Below, one piece after another: positions 37,827 to 47,689 of a DNA stretch of 64,000 bases. Position numbers and translations under genes: made by a program. Each line of letters starts with the position of its first letter. Within the stretch, counting starts at the first letter, position 1. The notes beneath the pieces are model-generated. The model searched no databases and was not told the DNA's origin. It saw only the letters and a list, made by a program, of their open reading frames with translations. Location of the stretch: NCBI GenBank assembly GCA_032209605.1, contig JASFXZ010000001.1, forward strand, positions 35,034,619 through 35,098,618, read 5' to 3'. This DNA comes from Mactromeris polynyma. Its lineage: Eukaryota; Mollusca; Bivalvia; Venerida; Mactridae.

Positions 37827-38225
37827 CAATTCAATCAATGAAATTATACAAGTTTGTTTGTCAGAAGTGTATACCTTGCGATGAACTTTATACTGTTAAA
37901 CATATTCTTAAAGATTGCAAAGATTTTTCTGATATAATCGACAGACATTATAAGATTAATACATTAAAACAACTTTTCGAATCAGTTCCTTCATATACTT
38001 TAATACAATTCTTAAAAGAAATAATTGTTTATAACAAAATATAATTTGCATTGTGTCTTTGCCTTTCACCACCAACAAAGAAGTGTAACAGATCGTATAA
38101 CCTCGATTGGCTCGTTATTTCCAGGTAACTGCTGGTTCGCCCGTGCCAGGATAAAGAGACGGGTAGTCTCCATATGACTATAATACTGTTAAGTGGGACT
38201 TAAAACCCAAAACAAACAAACAAAC
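37827..38225 (+). mobile_element. LINE 3' end with AACAAACAAAC tail
   Basis: An open frame encodes YKFVCQKCIPCDELYTVKHI followed by LKDC. This is the CX2C...H...C motif at the C-terminus of LINE reverse-transcriptase proteins. It ends at 38044 and is followed by a short 3' UTR and the tail ACAAACAAACAAAC, a common LINE/SINE 3' end. Being joined to the SINE head, it could be a SINE-LINE chimera or two insertions. It lies just beyond the 3' end of the transposase gene. Confidence 0.65.
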
Positions 38226-38289
38226 TAAAGAAATATTGTGTTGTTTATATATATCAACCCAATTAAGTATACAAAAATCCTATAAACTC

Positions 38290-41200
38290 TCAAAATCTTA
38301 CACATTTCTTTTTGTTTAATGGTGTTGATAGTACAATATTAAAAGGCTGCACAGACTTTCTTTTGCTATAAGCATTGCTCTTTTTTGAAACAGCATTTTG
38401 TCCAAGTATGGTGGCATTAATCCCATATTTATACTGGTGAACAGTAGGGTTGTTATTCGAACCATTGCATAATGTCCTCTGCTGACAGAAAAAATTCTCA
38501 ATAACATCACTATTAAGACCTGCAGGGACAACACTTCTTTTATGATTTTCAATTCTACGTTTACATATTGCAGTGAAACCTCTGCACATACTTGATATAT
38601 CACTATAAGTTTCTTTGCTAATAAACAATTTATTTCTTTCAGATGGGGTTTTATCAGTAACATTGTTAACATTCTCTGCCCACCGATCAAGCCATTCTTC
38701 TAATTCTGAAAGACACTCTAACCTAGGATCAGACATTTCCGATATTGGACGTCGATCTCTAAACAGATCTATAACTTTACTGGTAAGTTTAAGCAACTCA
38801 ATTGTTTTATTTAAGTGTGAACCATCAGCTAAAGACTGCTGGTATTGTTGCATTAAATACAACATGTCACTGTTTAAAGTATCCTCAGCTAAATGATTAC
38901 GCATTTTTGAAACTTTTGACAAAAATAAATGGTCATTTGTTAATTTAGGATGCACACGGACAGGATTTTTAAGTTTATCCCAGTGAAATGCCTTAATCCA
39001 GTGGTCCCAAAATATATTTTTGCCATCAACTTCAAGATGCTTTTTACAACCTACTACACCACTTATGCCACTAGAACATATATTGTTTCTAAGTTTTTTT
39101 ATATTGTGAGAATAATCCATTATAAAGGTTACAGTAGAATTTGCATCATAAGGATTTGTAGCACTGAAATTGTTCTGTTTTGCATCCTCTTTGTCATTAA
39201 AATGCATCATTTGGAGTGCTCTATTATTTGATGCACCATCAATACATACATAGTCAATTTCAAATTCATAAGTAAGTAATTTTGAAATAGCCTCCCATAC
39301 AGTTATATATAATTCTGGGGCATTTGCACCTACAGAAGGAAAATATGCAAACGGGAACCTGAAACCATCATAAGATAAAAACATAAATTGTAGGACATGA
39401 GTTGCAAGTTTAACTTCATTTTGTTTTGTATTTAAAAAATTCATATCATGAGCAAATTGTCCTAAATCAACTAGTCCATCTACTAAATTCTTACCATCAG
39501 AAAATGACATTTTTAAATCGTCCTGAACGGCCATCTCATCTAATATGAGACCACCTTTCTTAACTATGTTCATTCTTTCGGCCTCTTTGCACATCCATAG
39601 TAGCATATTATCATTAATACCGGGACTTTGACTATGACAATTTTTATATCTTTGCAATAAATTTGGAGATGGTAGGTACACAAGCCCACTATCCCGCAAA
39701 GATGAATAAGTCTGAGGACTTCTATTCCACAGGGACAAACAAACTTGTATAATTTCATTATCCCAGCGGCGGCTCCTGGGATCTTTATTTGAACTAGCAC
39801 TTTGACATATGTCACTCTGGGCCTTAAGAATTTTAAGCGTGAGTTCACTGGCCCCAGGAAAGAAACTTTCAAAACTACGGTCAGGGACAGGGTCAGATGT
39901 TTCAGGCACTGAAACACTGTCACATGGTAATACTTGATTTTGACATGCATTGCAAATATGTGAATAACTGGTGAACAAAGCAATACCTCCACATTTCTTA
40001 GCAGTAACTCTAAGTTGCATATTTTCGTTACCTGGTATTACCCATTCTTGTACTAAACTATTGCTAGTAGTGTTAAGTTTGGAATCTACTGGCTTTCCAC
40101 AGCACACTTTACTCTGTTTAACAGTGTTAAAAACAATGCGAGCATCCACAGCAGTTTTTAATTTTAAATTGTCCAAGCACATTTCGTTTAAACTTACATT
40201 CCTTCCATCAAGTGATACTTCTATATCTCTGTCTTCTGCATGAATAGTGATAGTTTTCATATGTTGATGTTTATTAACAGAATATCCAGAGAAACATGAA
40301 TAAGTAATGCTGGAGCTATCCTCTTTCATCAGTATGAATCCATAAATTTTGGCTATGTCTGTCACTTCAGCAATATCAATTTCCTGGTAGTCGTCAAAGC
40401 TGAGACGGAGACCCTTATATCTGTTCGGTCCATTTACATGCACAACCTTCACCTTGCCAAACAATACTGGGACAATTTGTCCCACAGCTTTCCTAGAAAG
40501 CAATTCTAGATTTTGATGACTTAATGTGTACTTATCGTAAAGCTCCTTTGACGTAACACACACAGAGCCAGGAACAGTAATGTATGACCTCTGTACCCTG
40601 AAAGTATAAGTTCATATTATATTAGATTATATATCACATCAAATTAAATTGTCTTACTGGTTTATTGAATCTACTGTCAGTGTATTATAAATGCAAGTAA
40701 TAAACAGTCCTCTGACAGACAGATGTCATGACTTATTTTTATTTCAATAGCAACCAAATTTGGTAGAAATTAAAAAGTATTTGTATGTACATTATCTCAT
40801 TAATGTTCAATATCCACATAACAAGGTTCATTAACCTATCTCAGAAAGTGTATTTTTTGACTGACCGACAGACAGACAGATGCAGCAAACCTATAGACCA
40901 CTCCGGTTTCTAGCACTGGGGGACTCATATAACTATCAATATTAAACCACCTCGATGGCCTTGTGGTTCAGCGTCCACTTCAAGAGCCTGACCACATCAG
41001 GACCAGTATCTCCCTTGCTTGAAGGCTTAGCATAGAAAGGGATAACTCTTATACACTCAAGGTGACAGATGAAATCAGGAATTGCTAAAACTTGTATAAG
41101 ATTGACATTTAAGTGTAGATATAGACTCATTAATTATTGATTTATCAAATTAAAACAAGAAGCTGCATTCAATAAACACTCATGCCACTAGTAGCATCCA

Positions 41201-42114
41201 TGTCAATTAGTCTTGATACCAAAGGTAAGGTCAAACTGATGGGGGAGGTCATGAATTTTTATCTGGGGGGGGGGGGGGTCCGAACATAAAAAATGCACAT
41301 TCTCCTCATTAGCTCTTATCCATATACCAAGTTTCATAAACCTAGTTTGTAAATTTTTCAAGCTATGGCATGATCCAAGTTTTAAGCTATTTTTCACTAT
41401 TTCCATTTCCTTAGAAACTGCATTATTTGTCGGAATCAAAATAACCAAACATACTGTCCTTATTGGCCCCCATCCTTATACAAGGTTTCATAAATCTAGC
41501 TTGTAAACTTTTCAAGTTATGTCAGGATTCAGCATTTAAACGAAATATTCACTATTTCCGTTTCTATAGCTACCCGATTTTTTGTCAGAATACAAAAAAT
41601 ACATGCATAATGTTTTCATCCATCCATGTTACAAGTTTCAAAACCATAGCTTGTAAACTTTTCATTTTATGTCAGGATACAGATGTTAAGCCAAATATTC
41701 ACTATTTCTGTTTCCATAGCAACCACAATTATTTTTACAATATAACAATGAATATTCATGAACTCCTCATTGGTCCCTATCCACATACCAAGTTTCATAA
41801 ACCTAGCTTTGAAACTTTTTAAGCTATGTCAGGAATAAGATTTTTGACAGATTGACAGACAGACGGACGGACGGACGGACAGACGCCAAGTTCTAGCTAT
41901 AGAATGTGTCATTCATAGCTTTAACAGCTAGGAGGTCTATTTTATTTCTTTAAAAAACAACATTTGAAGCATGTAAAAACCGTCTGCTAGCCAGTGGGAT
42001 GCTCTGTATAGGTCACATAAAATGTCACGTGAAATAAAGTAATCTAACGCACAAAAATTATTACCATTGTACAAATTGTGAAGTCTGATCAACTTTAGAC
42101 ATTTTCTCATTCAT
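38290..42114 (-). CDS. P-element-type transposase (no THAP domain seen)
   Basis: Spliced CDS on the minus strand: exon 42114-42065, intron 42064-40598 (GTAATA...TTTCAG), exon 40597-38290, about 785 aa. The short exon ends in phase 2, and the junction codon TGG matches the phase of exon 2. Family motifs in exon 2 are LILDEMAVQ (Asp ~370), CIDGASNNRALQ (Asp ~470), FIMDYSHNIKKLRN and VIENFFCQQR (Glu ~717) with NNNPTVHQYKYG. These match the DDE-type catalytic core, the insertion domain and the C-terminal region of P transposases and THAP9. P transposase cuts element ends and leaves 8-bp duplications, which fits this site. The N-terminal ~28 residues are not a THAP zinc finger. A C-x2-C pair near residues 231-234 is the only finger-like motif seen there. 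No stops or shifts occur. Confidence 0.9.
40735..41910. repeat. Degenerate repeats and (ACGG/ACAG)n microsatellite in the transposase intron
   Basis: Several ~120-bp degenerate units contain ATACCAAGTTTCATAAACCT and TCACTATTTCC(A/G)TTTC between 41290 and 41840. They end in GACAGACGGACGGACGG at about 41858-41884. A related segment at 40735-40900 ends GACAGACAGACAG. A tRNA-like fragment (CTCGATGGCCTTGTGGTTC) lies at 40952, and a G13-like run lies near 41267. All fall within the intron of the P-type transposase gene, outside its splice signals. Confidence 0.6.
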
Positions 42115-42216
42115 TACTTTTTGAAACAATAGCTGTCAGATACGGTGTGAGAAAAATAATTCTTCGCTAATTGGACTTTTAAATTTCGCTCCAGGTAAAC
42201 AGGTGGATATGAGCAG

Positions 42217-42279
42217 CCAATCAGATCGACCGTTACAAAATACAAGAACAACAACAACAACCGGAAGTTTACAGTGAAA
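42217..42279 (-). promoter_or_regulatory. Candidate promoter of the P-type transposase gene
   Basis: Read on the minus strand, it contains TTTCACT, AACTTCCGGTT, TTTTGTAA and TCTGATTGG in the same order as the block before the helicase gene. It lies 82 bp inside the right inverted repeat and about 100 bp before the transposase ATG at 42114. Outside these blocks the two promoter regions differ, so this is more than a continuation of the inverted repeat. Confidence 0.55.
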
Positions 42280-42360
42280 GATATTCCAAAAATTCTGACA
42301 GATCGTGAAATCTACTTACTATTCAAAGCTGCGGTGAGTCGTAGTCTTCTACAACAGTTG

Positions 42361-42621
42361 GATTTTCGGTTGCATCTTGAAGAAAAATCATTTTTCTATC
42401 GAACTGTATATATATTTTGACGATTTATCGCCGCTTGTGAAAAATACGCGTTAGAAAACGGGGGGTACTGCGAATCGGCTTCATTACCATGTGTAATATA
42501 TAGACAAAGTAGAACGGGCCTTGTCAATAAATCTGTGTTTTTGAGTTTGTGTTTGCATTGCTTTGTTTTAAAACTTTTTTTAATATAATTTTAACCACAG
42601 TTTGGTGGTCTGGTGCCAGTG
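42361..42621 (-). repeat. Right terminal inverted repeat, 261 bp
   Basis: Exact reverse complement of 32068-32328. The last bases GGTGCCAGTG abut the target duplication. Confidence 0.95.
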
Positions 42622-42629
42622 TGTATGAC
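42622..42629. repeat. Target-site duplication, right copy
   Basis: TGTATGAC, identical to 32060-32067. Confidence 0.95.
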
Positions 42630-42845
42630 TTCTAATAATTCGGTCCTGCTAAAGGTTGACTCTAAACTGTAAACAATTGATTTTACGCAAATATCATCTT
42701 TTAATTTATCATTGAAGAAATGTCCAGGACAACATCTGGCACCAGCAGGAATAATAACATTATGATCTATAAATAGTTTATATCTTGTTTCTGAAGGTAC
42801 AACAATCAATTTAAAATCCCTTTTTTACACAAGCAACATGTAGAA
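42630..42845 (-). pseudogene. DDE_4 transposase, N-terminal part cut off by the P element
   Basis: The minus-strand frame reads IVVPSETRYKLFIDHNVIIP, then AGARCCPGHF, and ends FSRTELLEV at the P element's target duplication. Together with a preceding CCLCKK this matches the N-terminal Cys/His region of the DDE_4/SWIM transposases. CCLCKK and the rest are out of frame by one base in an A6 run near 42830. If the P element and one octamer are removed, the frame runs straight into QNVREIAINTKA at 32059, so the two halves are one gene. Confidence 0.75.
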
Positions 42846-42865
42846 TGAGATGCAGCAGGCACACG

Positions 42866-43118
42866 GCTACATAACGCCAGCTCCACCACTTATCGGTGGT
42901 GCAAAGAAAATGAGCTGTCGACACTTCCGTGGTGCAGCTGTGCCTTGTGTTTACTTCTACACACGTGAGTATGATTTATATTGTATTTGATAATTTTATT
43001 AAACGGACATATTTCGAAAATCGGAGAATGTGGTACCGTGTAAGAACACTTTTACAGCAGGTTGGTGCCAGGAGCTTTTCTCCCGAATCGGACTTGTGCA
43101 TATTTTGAGATCTGCTAG
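42866..43118 (+). repeat. Dispersed repeat, inverted partner of 10703-10983
   Basis: Same sequence as the reverse complement of the 10.7-kb block, from CTACATAACGCCAGCTCCAC to GAGATCTGCTAGCATTT. It lacks ~30 bases present in the other copy. It sits immediately upstream of the DDE_4 transposase N-terminus and may be the 5' end or promoter region of that element, which would make the 10.7-kb copy a solo end. Confidence 0.75.
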
Positions 43119-44018
43119 CATTTCAAGTACACTTCGTTGCTTACACACACCGTACGAACAGACTGGTGCATGCAGATATAACTGTTATGTATAGTAGTTA
43201 CGCCGCGACACAACATAACTTAAAAGCACTTCTTAAAAAGGAAATATGCACATATTTATAAAAGTGGTGGCGCTGTTGCTCTAGTGATGGCGCTGTCGAG
43301 TAGTGGTGGCGCTGTCGAGTATGTTTTGCGCCAGCATGTGTTCTAAAAAGGCAGAGACAAGCTCTACGTTGCACCCCTTCTGGGTCCACCATGTGTTGGT
43401 GCTGTAGGACCTGCCGTCCACTAGGCTCCCGAAGGGTTCCCGAAAGCGGAATTCGCAAAATCGGGATGTTTCGGCATGTCTTCGCGATGTTCTGGAACCC
43501 TTCCGTGTCCTTCCTTAACACTTCTGGAAACTTTCTCGGCACTTCGGGCCAAATCGGGATCGAAAAAACTTCGGCATCCAAATTTTAAAATTTGGACGCC
43601 GAATGTTTTATTCGGGACGGCTTCGGGATCTTCGGTAAACCATCGGCAACCATTCGGGACGTTCGGAAACCCATCGCCATTAACTCGGTGCTTTCGGAAA
43701 GCCTTCTGTGAGGCTTCGTAATCTTTTAGCCATCCCGAGCGGTCCCTGAAGGAAGCTGAATCGATGCCGAAAGCTCCCCGAAGACGACGAGTGGAAGAGT
43801 TCTGTTTCGCGTATACACGCGGAAGCTATGCCGATCATGTAATGAAAATATGCCGAATCGACGCTGAAGACGCCGATTGTCAGCAGAAGGGATGCCGAGC
43901 AGGAGCCGTATTTCCCGAACTATAAAAGAGCGACAGCAGAAGCGATGCCGTCAGTTTGCCGATAGTTTTCGAATTGGCAACATCGCCATTTTTGTTGTGA
44001 ATTGAACACTATATAGTC

Positions 44019-44408
44019 ATGGTGCGAGGCAAGGGCAAGCTACCCAAAATGAGATTGGGCGTGAAATGTATCGGTCAGCCAGCACCTGAACACTCAAGTT
44101 CGGATGAAGGTGTAAACCCCTATCTGCCAGCCCAAGCTGAGAAGAAAAAATCTATTGGGAATGGCCAGAACTTCATCCTTATACTCCTGAAGCAGGGCAG
44201 TACACACACTTCTGGGACAAAATGGCATACACTTTCCGCAGCAACACGGAAGTCATACTCCAAGGAGGCGTACGTGTCCCCAGATGCAATGTACCTCAGC
44301 GTCATCGCAAGCTTAGGCCAGCAGGAAGGGCGTTACGGAACCTGGTGTCTTTTTTCTGAATGCGAGGCGTTAGACGCTGGAGTATGTCGTCAAACATTGT
44401 TGGCGTGA
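44019..44408 (+). pseudogene. N-terminal remnant of a second Harbinger-encoded protein
   Basis: The ATG at 44019 opens a frame starting MVRGKGKLPKMRLGVKC. Autonomous Harbinger elements commonly carry a second, DNA-binding (Myb-like) protein gene opposite the transposase gene. The basic N-terminus and the position suggest that this is its start. From about codon 42 onward the frame reads antisense through transposase sequence, so only the first ~125 bases are likely genuine. The function is inferred from the arrangement alone. Confidence 0.35.
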
Positions 44409-44583
44409 TCCTCAAATACTTTTTGAAGGGGGTGACATCTTCATCTCGGAGTTCCTGCATCAATGCATTGTACTGTTCATACTGAAGCCTCCTGTTGTCT
44501 GTGAGCCAGGGGCGGACCCACCATCGATGCCGTCTTCTTCTTCTCTGTCTCAAATACAATGCCAAGGCAAGCATGGCGTCCAT
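44140..44583 (-). pseudogene. Harbinger transposase, N-terminal fragment
   Basis: From ATG 44583 the minus strand encodes RRRRRHRWWVRPWLTDNRR, LRDEDVTPFKKYLRITPTMF, DDILQRLTPRIQKKDTRFR and ALPAGL. After a one-base shift near 44306 it continues MTLRYIASGDTYASLEYDFR and ESVCHFVPEVC, and after another small shift LLQEYKDEVLAIP. This is the classic N-terminal part of HARBI1-like transposases. The DDE catalytic core is missing, having been deleted where the sequence meets the second-gene remnant near 44145. Confidence 0.85.
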
Positions 44584-44999
44584 TTCAGCTTGGATTTGAA
44601 ACTGAAGTGTAAAGTAAAGGCCTCTAACAGTTATGGTGTCCCACTAGCAACTGATAACAAAATAGTAGTTCGGCATCATTTATATACCCCGACTCTCAAA
44701 TCGGCAACCTTTCAGCATTCTATCGCCAACGATTCGGCAACTCTTCAGCATGTTCTGCATTCGGGAGCCAATTCCGGAACTGTCGGCATTCTTCCGCGTC
44801 GCATTCGGCTACTTCGGATAGGTTTCGGCGTTAATACCGCAACCTTTCGTATGCCACTCCGCGAATACATGCCGAACGAGCCCGATGACAAAACTTAGTC
44901 CATTTATTGATTAATGATCCCGAAAGGTTCCCGAAACTAGCAAAATTTTATCGGCAACCCTTCCGCAAAGCATCGGGGCTGTAGTGGACGGCAGGCATA

Positions 45000-45414
45000 A
45001 CACAGTGTCTCTAAGTGTCAATGAAGTAAGTGTTGAGAAGCTATAATATTACACTACTATGCTGTTTTTTAACATCTCTAACATGTAAACTGGAATGCGA
45101 CCCTAACTATTTGTTTTAACAGCAGCTCTTTGTTCTTTTTTCTATTGACCTTCGACCTGATTAATGCATGTTATACACGTCATCATAATAATTGGGGGAC
45201 TACTTTCCCTCAAAGTTTTAACTAGACTGCATACATGGTGATCTTTCTTTTAGGGCATTTTTTTATTCTGCAAAGTTGTGTTGGATTATTAATTCCTACT
45301 TTTAAACTGTTAGCAAGCTACAAACAGAACAAACTTGTCTTTAAACGAATTATTACCAAACATTCAATTTTTGTTTTTGCAGAATGTTTTGTGCACTCCC
45401 CATTCTTCGACATG
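45000..45414. other. Non-coding, nothing recognised
   Basis: AT-rich spacer between the Harbinger remnant and the minisatellite. No domain-bearing frame. Confidence 0.5.
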
Positions 45415-46000
45415 TGACGCGATATAATGCAGTGCGTCGCTTCGCATGTCGTATCGCGTCGAATATCGTGCGTCGCTCTTGGACCGCGACACACTTATAT
45501 ATATAACTTTATATATATATAAGTGTGTCGCGGTCCAAGAGCGACACATGATACGACATTCCGACACGACACACGATACGATACACAACATACGAAGCGA
45601 CAAATGATACGACACACGACATTCCGACGCGACACACGATACGACAAACGCAGCGACACACGATACGACACACGTCAGTCCGACACGATACACGATACGA
45701 TATACAACATATGAAGCGACACATGATACACGATACGATATACAACATATGAAGCGACACATGATACGAGACATGATATTAAGACGCGTCACACGATTCG
45801 ACGCACGATACGTGAAGCGACACACGATATTTACCACAACAACTCGTGCTACAGACGTGCTACAGTGCGATAACGCGACATTCCTGTGTTCATTTGTCGT
45901 TCGGCGCCTCGCTTGTCGGGAGTCATATCGTGTGTCGCTTAGTATGTCGTGTGCTGTATCGAGTGTCACGTTCGAATGCCATGTGTCGCTAAGTATGTAA
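45415..46000 (-). repeat. Minisatellite of the 12.9-kb family, with orientation switch
   Basis: CGAAGCGACACATGATACGA-type units, the complement of those at 12.9-14.5 kb, run on the plus strand from about 45536. Units in the opposite orientation flank them at 45430-45480 and 45890-46000. The first switch coincides with the 45472-45545 hairpin. A GTCGCGGTCCAAG segment like that in the hairpin recurs at about 46253. Stop-free frames are artefacts. Confidence 0.85.
45472..45545. repeat. Perfect 34-bp-arm hairpin
   Basis: Arms 45472-45505 and 45512-45545 are exact complements (GTCGCTCTTGGACCGCGACA continuing into an AT-repeat), separated by a 6-base loop. It is a strong cruciform candidate at the point where the minisatellite units invert. 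Confidence 0.9.
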
Positions 46001-47689
46001 TAATAATAATAACATCTTTATTTTAAGAAGGTTGTTACACATTATGATATAAATATATAACTATAAAAACATCATGTTTTCAATGTGGCCTTCTGTAAAC
46101 AAAACATAATAATAATTAAAATTTAACATTTGCACACTATAATAACATGTATATAAATAAGATTTCACATTGTATTTCAATATAACAATTTAATTCAATA
46201 TAACAATTTACTTACCGACAGACACTCGATCAATTATATCATACAAATTGATGTCGCGGTCCAAGCGTGCATTCCGTAGTTTAGAGCTTTAACGAACGTA
46301 CATCACCCATTTTCACTATGTATAATACCCTTATGAATCATTGATGAACTATTTTAACCTCACCACTTCTTCAGCATAAGTTATAGTAAAACAAGCAAAA
46401 CAAGGCACGGGAAGGCACCACATTATGATGAAGAGCAACTGTCCAATTATAATGTTGAACATTTAACAGAGAACAATGAACAAAACGAAACACATAGTGC
46501 ATAATTACGTAAACGAATTTATTCAAGTCAATAAAACTTGTATACAAGGTAACTTCTTTGGTTTCCATGACAACCATAGAAAAATATTATCGCCACAGCA
46601 ACCGACTGATTTACAAATTGCTCGAATTATGACACAGCGTCATAAACAAAATAATACACGTGTATTTGAATAACGTTATAATATTGTGTAGTATTGAAAT
46701 GCCCGTCTTACATCACATGGTTACAGGAAATAAAATAAATTTCAAGTGGACAGAAACAGGCAACCAACTATATCGTTAGCGTAAAATGAATTTTGAGGAC
46801 ATGCGATACAACAAAGTCGGGGGGGGGGGGGCTTAAGTTTTGCAGCTCAAGTCAGGAAATGCATCTAACAAACAAGAAAAATATTCAGACTTAATTGTAA
46901 ATGACGTGATTTTGTAACGTTGAACTTATAACTATGTCCACTAATGGCTTGAACAAATATATACAAGACAGACACACTATAGTATTATATTATTTACATT
47001 TTTGATTATCATAAATGTATTAAGTTTTATGCTACTAAAGTACTACATGTATACTTCCAACCGAAATATCAATGTAGTGAATTTACATTGACTTAACGGA
47101 TCAAGCATTACCACTACCAATATAGATCTACACAGTTTTTGTGATTAATTATAATTAAAGGATGAACATAGATCCTTTTGCTCAAGTTAAATATAAATCA
47201 AAATATTGGCTTAATAAAAAATATCTCCACACTTATCGGCTATATCGAAGTCATATAAGGTATAGATGGCGGAACATTATGAGTATGACATTCATAGTGA
47301 CACATGACATTGATAATCTAATTCCTGCTCATGTATAATACTTACCAAGATTAGATAGATATTTCATTGTGAATATTACATTTAAGTCCTAATTAAAATG
47401 AAAATAACATTACTATCACAGAAAGGAATCAAAAGCATTATATATTATATATGATATACATGTAGTTATTTCACTGTCCTAAACAAATCAGCACATAGAT
47501 TGCCTCCACAACAAAACCTGTATTGGTGACGTCGGTTATGACGTCGAGTATTTCCCAATGAGTTTTGACGTCACAGACTAGAAGATGTTTTGGTGGCTAA
47601 ATTGTGATTTATTGAATATCAAACGAGCGAGGAATTGTTTCAAATTATAAGTATTGCATAATTTGTTTTTCCCCCTTGTAGGCCAGAAG
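46001..47689. other. Non-coding, nothing recognised
   Basis: AT-rich. A G12 run lies near 46810. No domain-bearing frame or structured repeat was found beyond a GTCGCGGTCCAAG fragment at 46253. Confidence 0.5.

Larger units (their letters stand above)
32068..42621. mobile_element. P-superfamily DNA transposon carrying a PIF1 helicase gene
   Basis: A 10,554-bp element with 261-bp terminal inverted repeats (32068-32328 and 42361-42621) that are identical by base-by-base reading. It begins CACTGGCACCAGACC and is flanked by the octamer TGTATGAC. Inside are two intact convergent genes: a PIF1-type helicase with a PHD finger (plus) and a P-element-type transposase (minus). Each has a short first exon, a phase-2 intron and a long second exon. 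Internal SINE and LINE fragments lie in the 36.1-38.2 kb intergenic space. The element sits within the DDE_4 transposase gene on the same strand as its own transposase. Perfect repeats and open frames indicate a recent insertion, and this copy may be autonomous. Confidence 0.93.
43410..44995. mobile_element. Internally deleted Harbinger element
   Basis: The ends share CCTGCCGTCCACTA (43410-43423) and its exact complement (44982-44995), with degenerate complementarity further in. The flanks between these ends and the gene remnants are unusually GC-rich and full of TTCGG/CGGCAT motifs, unlike the AT-rich surroundings. Inside are remnants of a Harbinger transposase (minus) and of a convergent second gene (plus). 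A 3-bp target duplication expected for Harbinger could not be resolved: TAG on the left faces TAA on the right. Confidence 0.7.

Noticed and set aside
41267..41279. Poly-G run (also near 46810)
   Set aside because: Isolated G-tracts without the four-tract pattern of a G-quadruplex. Likely simple-sequence slippage or assembly noise.
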